NCBI GenBank assembly: GCA_900762355.1
Contig: CAAFGE010000018.1
Span: forward strand, 49,886-113,885
Source of the DNA: an uncultured Collinsella sp.
Lineage (GTDB): Bacteria > Actinomycetota > Coriobacteriia > Coriobacteriales > Coriobacteriaceae
Direction of reading: 5' to 3'
DNA length: 64,000 nucleotides
The notes under the pieces are model-generated. The model was not told the DNA's origin. It did not search any database and saw only the letters and a program-made list of their open reading frames with translations. This document shows, piece by piece, positions 51,068 through 59,246 of the stretch (positions within the stretch are counted from its first letter, which is position 1; each line of letters opens with the position of its first letter). Position numbers and translations under genes: made by a program.

Positions 51068-52265
51068 GCACGGTCCTAGGTTTGATAGATCGGACAAGCC
51101 GTTTTACACGCAGGCGCATCGACGGGGGGAGCAGCATTTTCAGACGGTCGAAAAAAGTCGCATTCGGCGCCAGGACGGAATCAAAGACTTGTGATCCTGT
51201 AGCCTCGAACTGCTCGATAACGGCATCGCGCCTCTCCTCAAGATCCGAGCGCTTATTGGGATCTTCATGCAGCAGCACATCATCCGGGGCAAGGCCGTTG
51301 TTAGAGTAGGCGACGCGATCGCTTATTTCATCGATCAGTTTTGCCCCGCGCTCGGTCTTCACAATAACGGCCGAAACACCTTTCTCGGGATGACCGCAGT
51401 CTTGGAAAGACTCAGAACGCCAGGAATCACCGAGGATGATGTCGGCAGGACTGTCGCACCCTCTGAAAGGACAGCCGTAGCAAGACGATCTGCTGATCAG
51501 GCCTTTGATGTAGGAACCATAAAACGGATCGAATGCTGCGGGCCTCTTTATAATCCTGCCGTCGGATAACTCGATTTTTATGTTATGGCCCCATCCGAAT
51601 TTCGATTTATCCCTAAAGATCAAGGCAGTGACATCAGAGTTCTCCCGGAGCTCGAGCCAGTCAACATAGGAACGAAGCATGAAAGAGCTCGATACCCCGT
51701 GGCAAACAACGCTAACGGCAGTCAGCCCATCCATCGGTTTCCCCAGAAAGAGACGAAGCGCGGAAACCTGACAAGGAGTACCGCTGAAGAGGACTCGCTT
51801 GCCGGATTTGAGATCGCCGAGCACTTCGGGATACGATTCGCTAGCATCGCTCTGGACATATTTGGACTTTTGCAGGAGCGCGATATCGGCAAGCTCGGAT
51901 ATACCAATATGTCTGACGTGATCGACGCCATCCCAAGCGGCGCCGTAAACGCGCCCGCCGTCCGAAAGCACCCGCTTCGCAAGAAGGGAGAAGACGCCGC
52001 CGGACGAACTTTGCGCGAGTTCGTCCGGGTCATCGCTTTGCAAGACAGCAGCGCGAATGGCTTCCGAGTCCGCGTCGGCTTGGTTTTCCGCCGGGCAGGT
52101 ACGCAAGCAAAGACCGCAGGAGGTGCATCTCGCTGCGTCCACCACGGGGTATTCAAAACCGTCGGGCGAGATTCGCATAGCAATAGCGGAAAAAGGGCAT
52201 TTGGTCGCGCAAGCTCCGCAACCAAAGCAGGCCCGGTGAGAAACTGTGTCGATGTTCTTGCTCAA
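51060..52265 (-). CDS. iron-sulfur protein with coenzyme F420 hydrogenase/dehydrogenase beta-subunit domain
   Basis: The 401-residue protein starts with two ferredoxin-type 4Fe-4S motifs, CFGCGACATKCP and CTSCGLCLRTCP, followed by the FrhB-like domain (VLFSGTPCQVSALRLFL, CHGVSS, SCYGCPFRGCDSPADIILGDSW). Such proteins often lie beside polysaccharide pyruvyl transferases, as here. A role in reductive modification of the glycan or its donor is suspected for the group but not proven. F420 itself need not be used. It is 12 nt downstream of the pyruvyl transferase gene. Confidence 0.85.
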   Translation of the reverse strand: MSKNIDTVSHRACFGCGACATKCPFSAIAMRISPDGFEYPVVDAARCTSCGLCLRTCPAENQADADSEAIRAAVLQSDDPDELAQSSSGGVFSLLAKRVLSDGGRVYGAAWDGVDHVRHIGISELADIALLQKSKYVQSDASESYPEVLGDLKSGKRVLFSGTPCQVSALRLFLGKPMDGLTAVSVVCHGVSSSFMLRSYVDWLELRENSDVTALIFRDKSKFGWGHNIKIELSDGRIIKRPAAFDPFYGSYIKGLISRSSCYGCPFRGCDSPADIILGDSWRSESFQDCGHPEKGVSAVIVKTERGAKLIDEISDRVAYSNNGLAPDDVLLHEDPNKRSDLEERRDAVIEQFEATGSQVFDSVLAPNATFFDRLKMLLPPSMRLRVKRLVRSIKPRTVHE

Positions 52266-52277
52266 GCTAACTTCCCC

Positions 52278-53396
52278 CTATTGCTCAAGAGCATCCAAGA
52301 GCCATTTTTTCGAAAACGTGATGAGCGACTCCACGTCGGACAGTCGCTTCTCATAGTCTTCGATTTCCGTGGCGTTCATGTGGCCGTCATAGCCATCGAG
52401 CAGACGATCCTCGGTATTCGAGAGCCTCGAAAGGCTCTCAACTCGAGAATTCTGAGAGCGTTTGTCGGTCTCCTCAAATCTCTTGAAGCAGTAATAGTCT
52501 TTGCGGAAAATTTGAGAAAACAGCGTACCGTGCAGCGAATCGGTTAACACGAACCGCGCGCTCGCCAAATACGCAAGCCATTCATCGGGACCAAGCCCGT
52601 AACGCGGATTGAGCTGCTCGTCGACCGCATTTTTACCTGAACCGACAAGCGTCACGACCTCGCAGCCGAGCTCTTTTGAAATCGAATCGACAGCTTTCCT
52701 GTAAAACGGCCTATTCCCAAGAAAATAGCAGACGATTTTCCCAGGCTCAGGACATTTACCGTCGATGAGCGGAGCCCAATCCTCCTTCGACAGGAGCAGA
52801 ACAGGGTCCACAACTTGTGAAGGGCGCTCGAGACCGAGAGATTCGACGAAATCCGCGCCTGCGTCTTCACGAACAGACACAGAACTGAACTTTTTAATCA
52901 GATCGGTAATGATCTTTTTCTTCCTCTGTGTGGTACTCGTGACACCAAAGCTGGGCGCATACGCGATTCTCTTATCGCTGTCACTTAGAAAGGAGAGATA
53001 GAAATTCCTATTCAAAAGATAAGGAGACCAAATTTGATCAGATCCGCAGACGTACGCATCGTATTTCCCCCGCAGATCGACCAGTCCATCTGTATCGGTA
53101 ATCCGATCAGTAGTCACGATGTTCTGACTCAAAAAGCGACTGAAAACGTCAGCCGTCGAGGAGCCGAAGTCATCGTGCTCCTTCTTACGATTGAGCAGCT
53201 CATGTGCCTTACCGGCAAACAAATCAAAGGAGTTCCGGTTGATAGCCCAGTTCAAAAGCTTTTCTTTGACGCTGGGAAGATAGTCAGCGTCAACAACGTC
53301 ATGCCCTTCGGACTTCAAAAAGCGCTGCAGGGCATAAGCCTGAAGCAACGTACCGAAATTTTGATTATGGAGCCATGTTAAAATACAAATTTTCAT
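52278..53396 (-). CDS. polysaccharide pyruvyl transferase family protein
   Basis: Transfers pyruvate from PEP to sugar hydroxyls, giving acidic ketals (CsaB/WcaK family). In 372 residues: MKICILTWLHNQNFGTLLQAYAL, the AYVCGSDQIWSPYL box (GSDQ(I/V)W is diagnostic), APSFGVT, SVREDAG and, near the end, LTDSLHGTLFSQIF with the conserved Asp-Ser-(F/L)-His. The ATG overlaps the stop of the previous gene by one base (TAATG). Confidence 0.9.
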   Translation of the reverse strand: MKICILTWLHNQNFGTLLQAYALQRFLKSEGHDVVDADYLPSVKEKLLNWAINRNSFDLFAGKAHELLNRKKEHDDFGSSTADVFSRFLSQNIVTTDRITDTDGLVDLRGKYDAYVCGSDQIWSPYLLNRNFYLSFLSDSDKRIAYAPSFGVTSTTQRKKKIITDLIKKFSSVSVREDAGADFVESLGLERPSQVVDPVLLLSKEDWAPLIDGKCPEPGKIVCYFLGNRPFYRKAVDSISKELGCEVVTLVGSGKNAVDEQLNPRYGLGPDEWLAYLASARFVLTDSLHGTLFSQIFRKDYYCFKRFEETDKRSQNSRVESLSRLSNTEDRLLDGYDGHMNATEIEDYEKRLSDVESLITFSKKWLLDALEQ

Positions 53397-54505
53397 TAAT
53401 TCACCGTTTCAAATAACTTCAGGTAGTACTCTTCGAGCTTGGGCGCTGCCCTAAAGATGTCATAAGATTCAAACCCCAGAGATGCTTGGGAATCCGAACG
53501 ATTAACGACATCTGTGCGTGTGGTAAGGATCGCATTGGACCAGCCCTCAACGCCTGCACCCAACGGAACGAAGCTGCACCGACTGGATAGCGCGACCTCA
53601 TTGGGGACCCTCTCAGAGCAGATGCACGGGAGACCGGAGGCCTGGGCCTCAATCGCGACCATTCCGAGGCCCTCGTACAGACTAGGGAGAACGAATAAAT
53701 CAAGCGCCTGATAGACATCCTGTACATTGGAAATCTGACCGAGAAAACGCACCGCTGACGCAATTCCCAGCGAGCGCGCCTTTTCCTCCGCCTGCGGTCT
53801 CAACTTTCCATCGCCGCAGATAACAAGGATGGAATCAGGATTCTGAGCATAAACCGCCTTGAAAACATCAAGCAAAAACAGCTGATTCTTCTGGGGGATG
53901 AACCTACCGATATTCCCCAATACCAGCGTATCGTCCTGCGCTCCAAGCCCAGCACGTTGCTCATTCCTAATCGATCGATTGAAAGAAAAACTGCTCAAAT
54001 CGATAGCATTATTAAAGACGGTAAAATGGGATGAGCCAAACAGCCATTTACCGGCATACTCAGTACAGGCCGCCAAATCAGTTGGATACCCTGTCGAAAA
54101 CAGTTTCAAAAAGCCTTTAAGGGCATTTTTTGAAAACTCGCCTTTGCCGCTCGTCGAGTGGCTGTGGGCGATACGCACGGGTACCCCTGCCTTCTTCGCG
54201 GCGCGAAGCGGAAAGACGGAAAGCGCGTTGATATGGCTGTGCACTATCTTCCAGCCCTCTTGCGTAAAGAGACTTTGAAGCTCTCGCTGATATTCAATCG
54301 CATGCTGGTAGGGCGGAATCTCAAAGATTCGACCACCAAGCGATTCGATCTCTTCACGTGGCACGAGCGTCGAATCTGAATCGACAAGAAAATCGAACTG
54401 GACTTTACTTCGGTCAATATGGCGATAATAGTTCATGACAACGGCCTCGACGCCGCCGCCAACCATCTTGCCAACAACCTGGGCTACCCTAATCGGTTCA
54501 GTCAT
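53396..54505 (-). CDS. family 4 glycosyltransferase (EpsF/CapM-like)
   Basis: The 369-residue GT-B enzyme has the N-terminal RVAQVVGKMVGGGVEAVVMNYYRHID typical of the EpsF-type group, then HSHINALSVFPLRAAKKAG, VLGNIGRFIPQKNQLFLLDVF and the donor site LPSLYEGLGMVAIEAQASGLP (in parts). It follows the sugar transferase with no gap, so it could add the second sugar to the lipid-linked primer (inference). Confidence 0.87.
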   Translation of the reverse strand: MTEPIRVAQVVGKMVGGGVEAVVMNYYRHIDRSKVQFDFLVDSDSTLVPREEIESLGGRIFEIPPYQHAIEYQRELQSLFTQEGWKIVHSHINALSVFPLRAAKKAGVPVRIAHSHSTSGKGEFSKNALKGFLKLFSTGYPTDLAACTEYAGKWLFGSSHFTVFNNAIDLSSFSFNRSIRNEQRAGLGAQDDTLVLGNIGRFIPQKNQLFLLDVFKAVYAQNPDSILVICGDGKLRPQAEEKARSLGIASAVRFLGQISNVQDVYQALDLFVLPSLYEGLGMVAIEAQASGLPCICSERVPNEVALSSRCSFVPLGAGVEGWSNAILTTRTDVVNRSDSQASLGFESYDIFRAAPKLEEYYLKLFETVN

Positions 54506-55267
54506 CTAGCAAGCACCGCCACCGGTAAAGACCTCAACGACTGTGAGGAGAACAATCTTTAAATCGGTGACCACGCCACGTTTGGCGATGTACTCTAGAT
54601 CGCGTCGGACCATGCCGTCGAAGTCGGTGTCGTTGCGGTCCGTGACCTGCCACCAGCCGGTGATCCCGGGCTTCACGGCCAGGCGCTGCAAGTCGAATTC
54701 TGTGTACTCGGCCACCTCGCTGGGAAGCGGCGGGCGCGGGCCGACGACAGACATCTGGCCCAGGAACACGTTGAGGAACTGCGGGAACTCGTCGATGGAG
54801 TGCTTGCGTATGAACTTGCCGATCTTGGTGACGCGGGGGTCGTCCCTCATCTTGAACATGGCGCCGGCGATCTCGTTCTGCCCCTTGAGCTCGGCGAGGC
54901 GCTCGTCGGCATCTTTGTACATGGAGCGGAACTTCCACATGCGGAAGGTGGACAGCCTGCCGTCGCGATGGGTCTGGCCCACGCGGATCTGGCTGTAGAA
55001 CGGGTTGCCCTCGCTCTCCAGGCGGATGGCCGCGGCGAGCACCAGGCTCGGCACGGCGATGACGGCCAGCACGCAGCCGCTGAACACGATGTCGAACGCG
55101 CGCTTGACGGTGCGGTAGGCCAGGCGCGTACGGTCCCAGTCCTTAACGGCCTGCATGACCTTGTAGCGCATGCTTGCATCGCCGCCGTTCAAGGCCTGGG
55201 CAACAAGCGCGGCCCCCACCGGCGCGTTTTGCCCTGTCACTTCTTTACTAGTCAAGTTCAAATCCAC
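54506..55267 (-). CDS. initiating undecaprenyl-phosphate sugar transferase
   Basis: Polyisoprenyl-phosphate hexose-1-phosphate transferase (monotopic, WbaP/PglC type). The 253 residues contain one membrane-inserted hydrophobic hairpin (about 60-82), FRMWKFRSMYKDAD (the KFRSM motif), the catalytic DE pair in KHSIDEFPQFLNVFLGQMSVVGPRPP and GITGWWQVTDRN. It lacks the N-terminal five-helix domain of WbaP. It starts polysaccharide assembly by loading the first sugar phosphate. It is the first enzyme gene after the antiterminator gene. Confidence 0.93.
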   Translation of the reverse strand: MDLNLTSKEVTGQNAPVGAALVAQALNGGDASMRYKVMQAVKDWDRTRLAYRTVKRAFDIVFSGCVLAVIAVPSLVLAAAIRLESEGNPFYSQIRVGQTHRDGRLSTFRMWKFRSMYKDADERLAELKGQNEIAGAMFKMRDDPRVTKIGKFIRKHSIDEFPQFLNVFLGQMSVVGPRPPLPSEVAEYTEFDLQRLAVKPGITGWWQVTDRNDTDFDGMVRRDLEYIAKRGVVTDLKIVLLTVVEVFTGGGAC

Positions 55268-55336
55268 GTCCCTGATTCCAGGGATCCCCCAATCGATGAA
55301 TTCAAAATGCGAATGAATTGCCGGTGCGACGACCCC

Positions 55337-55927
55337 TTACGTCTTACTGGGTACGTCCAACGGAAGCAGCTCCCTAAAAGCGGAGTCGCCTTCGCCCACG
55401 TCTACCAGGCACCAGCGCTTATGGCGATCGATCTTCTTTACGCGGGCCTCTTGCCCCACCAAGGGACCCTGCTCTATGTGCAACACACCGTCTTCTATGC
55501 GCGCCACGCTGTTGCGCACCACGCCGTCGTCATCCAGCACGCTGCGGTACCAGTCCTGCGCATCGTCCGGCATGGGCATGTACGCCCGCTCCCTACTGCC
55601 GGCGATGCGACAGCCAAAGCTCAACTGGGCCAGGGCCCTATCGAGCGCAGCGGCATCGTGCGTGGCGACGAAGAAATATTCCTTGTACATTGGCTTGGTT
55701 TGGAGCGACCAGGCGCCGTCCCGCTTAAACCAGAACTCCTTTTGCATCACAAAAGCGTCCTGCATAAGGTTGTGTGGGATAATGCGGCGGACCTTTTCGC
55801 AGGTCTCGCGCACTTTTCCATTGGGGGTGTGAACCAGATACCAGCGGACGCGGCCGTGCTGGCTGTTGGTGGTGGCGCCGCTAAAAGCACCCGGCAGCTG
55901 CTCTTGGCGCCGTGCCGTCTGTTCCAT
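55337..55927 (-). CDS. loaP: NusG paralogue, LoaP-type transcription antiterminator
   Basis: With ATG 55927 (GAGGGGGGGCGAG upstream) the protein has 196 residues. It holds an NGN domain (about 25-130: RWYLVHTPNGKVRETCEKVRR, KPMYKEYFFVAT) and a C-terminal KOW domain (GPLVGQEARVKKIDRHKRW). Specialised NusG paralogues at the head of long polysaccharide or antibiotic operons are the LoaP group, which suppress termination across the operon after binding a leader RNA hairpin. This one precedes about 13 kb of co-directional polysaccharide genes. The housekeeping nusG (normally beside secE and rplK) is not in this window. Confidence 0.85.
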   Translation of the reverse strand: MEQTARRQEQLPGAFSGATTNSQHGRVRWYLVHTPNGKVRETCEKVRRIIPHNLMQDAFVMQKEFWFKRDGAWSLQTKPMYKEYFFVATHDAAALDRALAQLSFGCRIAGSRERAYMPMPDDAQDWYRSVLDDDGVVRNSVARIEDGVLHIEQGPLVGQEARVKKIDRHKRWCLVDVGEGDSAFRELLPLDVPSKT

Positions 55928-56016
55928 GTTCTCGCCCCCCCTCTTTTGGCTTTGCGATGCACGCAAATGCAGGGGCGTTTAGAACAGGCTTCTCGCTCGC
56001 AGCTAGGCGCAGTCGC

Positions 56017-56147
56017 AAAAGTACAGGTTTTTGTATCTTTCGACATAGGCCATTATACGAGCAATTAATCCGCGTTTGCCCAGATTACGCAAAATGTACT
56101 GCTGGTAGATGCATCTCCATACCCCTCTACAAAAACCTGTACCTTTT
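56017..56147. repeat. 15-bp inverted repeat bracketing the loaP promoter
   Basis: GTACAGGTTTTTGTA (56021-56035) and its exact reverse complement TACAAAAACCTGTAC (56128-56142) are 92 bp apart; similarity extends outward to 56017 and 56147. A perfect minus-strand TATAAT (56052-56057) lies between them. One copy would be just inside the leader of the polysaccharide operon and the other about 75-90 bp upstream. Confidence 0.6.
56052..56057 (-). promoter_or_regulatory. -10 box of the polysaccharide operon promoter
   Basis: Perfect TATAAT on the minus strand without a good -35 at 16-18 bp (candidates GCAAAC, GGCAAA). A start near 56045 would leave a leader of about 118 nt before loaP. The missing -35 hints at an activator. 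Confidence 0.5.
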
Positions 56148-56154
56148 TGTGCAA

Positions 56155-56184
56155 CAAAAAAAGCCGCTCAACCAGCGGCTTTTC
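56155..56184. terminator. second terminator downstream of thrS
   Basis: AAGCCGCT-caacc-AGCGGCTT, a perfect 8-bp stem with A and T runs on either side, in tandem with the hairpin at 56197-56230. It insulates the loaP promoter from thrS transcription. Confidence 0.8.
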
Positions 56185-56196
56185 TTATTTTGGTAA

Positions 56197-56230
56197 GAAA
56201 AAAAGCGACCGCCCTCTGTGGACGGTCGCC
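56197..56230 (-). terminator. thrS terminator
   Basis: On the minus strand GGCGACCGTC-cacaga-GGGCGGTCGC is followed by at least seven T. It starts about 25 nt after the thrS stop codon. Confidence 0.85.
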
Positions 56231-56255
56231 TTTGTTAATTGTTATGAAGTTCGCC

Positions 56256-58019
<1,764 letters not shown>

Positions 58020-58046
58020 GGGTATGTTTTCTCCTCTCGGATGCCT

Positions 58047-58117
58047 GATGCAAGTGTGTGCGATGCGCTCGGCGTTTTTGACTTGCATCATTATAGGCAG
58101 GTTGCCTTGGTATACAA
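58047..58117 (-). promoter_or_regulatory. thrS promoter and 9-bp inverted repeat in its leader
   Basis: On the minus strand TTGTAT (58112-58117), a 16-bp spacer and perfect TATAAT (58090-58095) form the promoter. From the expected start the leader contains GATGCAAGT (58081-58089) and ACTTGCATC (58047-58055), a perfect 9-bp inverted repeat with a 25-nt loop. It could be a leader hairpin or an operator. No T-box consensus was recognised. Confidence 0.6.
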
Positions 58118-58118
58118 G

Positions 58119-58149
58119 CGCCCGCCGCACCTTAATGGCACGGCGGGCG
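58119..58149 (-). terminator. hairpin downstream of the zinc-ribbon gene
   Basis: CGCCCGCCG (58119-58127) and CGGCGGGCG (58141-58149) form a perfect 9-bp stem about 100 nt after the leftward gene ending at 58249. There is no T-run on the minus strand, so termination is uncertain; it also borders the thrS -35 box. Confidence 0.35.
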
Positions 58150-58248
58150 ATTTTCTACGCATGCTTCATCGTGTGGGGGCGGGGCTGCGGGGCGCTTGCG
58201 CGGGGTGCGCGGTGCCCGTGGTTTGCGGCCGGCCCGGCGATGGATGCG

Positions 58249-58680
58249 TTACTGGATGCGAGTTCGGCAGTAGGGGCAGACCTTCCAGTGCGCATCGAGC
58301 GGGCGATGGCAGCTGGGGCAGACGTTGCGAACCTGAGTGTCGCACACCGGGCAGACGACGAAGTCCTTCTCGATGGGCGCGCCGCACTGCGGGCAGGTGC
58401 CGTACTGGGCAAGCTGGCGCTCGCGCAGGGCCATGTCCAGCTCCTGCTCCTCGCGGTCGGACGCGTAGGAGTGCGGACGCAGGACCAGGTAGGCGATGAG
58501 GCCCACAAACGGGATGAGGGCGATGATGCCCCATGCCACGTAGGCGCTGGCGCCGCGGCGGCGAGCGTCGATGAACACATAGACGACCGACAGCACATAC
58601 AGGGCAATGATAAAGCCAACGAAGGCATAGACGACGCCCATAAGCTGCGGCGACATGAGCTCGGAGATGTACTTGGACAT
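58249..58680 (-). CDS. membrane protein with C-terminal double zinc ribbon
   Basis: The 143-residue protein has two membrane segments (about 13-37 and 46-67), the second in WGIIALIPFVGLIAYLVLRP, similar to PLDc_N-type anchors. A helix of about 25 residues follows, and then CPQCGAPIEKDFVVCPVC and CPSCHRPLDAHWKVCPYC, four CxxC pairs forming two zinc ribbons. ATG 58680 follows AAAGGTA. Function is unknown. The array of inverted motifs starts about 100 bp upstream of it. Confidence 0.8.
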   Translation of the reverse strand: MSKYISELMSPQLMGVVYAFVGFIIALYVLSVVYVFIDARRRGASAYVAWGIIALIPFVGLIAYLVLRPHSYASDREEQELDMALRERQLAQYGTCPQCGAPIEKDFVVCPVCDTQVRNVCPSCHRPLDAHWKVCPYCRTRIQ

Positions 58681-58781
58681 TGAGGTGTACCTTTCGGAAT
58701 ATTTACAGTCCGGTCAAGTTTACCACGGGGTTTGTTTATAAGGGACCACGGCTGGGTACGGGGCTGGCGCGGACACAAACA

Positions 58782-59077
58782 TCTCAATCTGTAACAGGTG
58801 GAGGCGAAATCCGGGTCTAGATGTTACAGATCGAGACAAACGGAGGACCCATCAGACCACAATCTCAATCTGTAACAGTAACTCGGCAAAAACAGGTCTA
58901 ACTGTTACAGATTTAGACATTCCAAACCGACTGATAGATTCATCTAAATCTGTAACATTTAGACCCCAAAACGGTCCCTAGATGTTACAGATCGAGACAT
59001 ACCATTCCCTCCCCGACTTCAGTCTCGATCTGTAACAATAACTCGTCAAAAATGGGGCTACCTGTTACAGATCGAGA
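58782..59077. repeat. array of eight alternating inverted 15-bp motifs with 40-bp period
   Basis: The motif TCTCGATCTGTAACA (variants TCTCAAT.. and TCTAAAT..) begins at 58782, 58863, 58943 and 59023, and its reverse complement TGTTACAGATCGAGA begins at 58822, 58903, 58983 and 59063. Successive starts are 40, 41, 40, 40, 40, 40 and 40 bp apart. The seven spacers are 25-26 bp. Spacers inside left-right pairs (58797, 58878, 58958, 59038) resemble each other around CAAAA..GG..CTA; the others do not. No coding potential was seen. It fills much of the 566-bp divergent gap 58681-59246. Confidence 0.9.
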
Positions 59078-59097
59078 CAAAACTCTGACGCTACAGC

Positions 59098-59142
59098 CGG
59101 CAGACGAGGTCGTCTACGCTACAGAGTCTCCCCCGTCTGCCG
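59098..59142. repeat. 9-bp inverted repeat after the motif array
   Basis: CGGCAGACG (59098-59106) and CGTCTGCCG (59134-59142) are perfect complements around a 27-nt loop. The arm-loop geometry resembles the array units next to it, but the arm sequence differs. Confidence 0.5.
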
Positions 59143-59214
59143 TTGGCGGGTGTTGCGGGGCTGTTCGCCGCATTGCCGTCGCACTGGGGGTGTGCAGACC
59201 GTAGGATAGTCCTA

Positions 59215-59229
59215 TTGACAGCCTGTCAA
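59215..59229 (+). promoter_or_regulatory. palindromic operator ahead of the FAD dehydrogenase operon
   Basis: TTGACAG-C-CTGTCAA is a perfect 15-bp palindrome 17 bp before the GTG at 59247 and just upstream of the ribosome-binding GGGAGG. A weak TAGGAT (59202-59207) could be the -10, which would place the palindrome at the transcription start, as for a repressor. No regulator gene is adjacent. Confidence 0.5.
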
Positions 59230-59246
59230 CTAGTCTGGGAGGCACT

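Noticed and set aside
58782..59077. CRISPR array
   Set aside because: The repeat is only 15 bp, alternates in orientation and has 25-bp spacers, four of which resemble each other; no cas gene is in the window.
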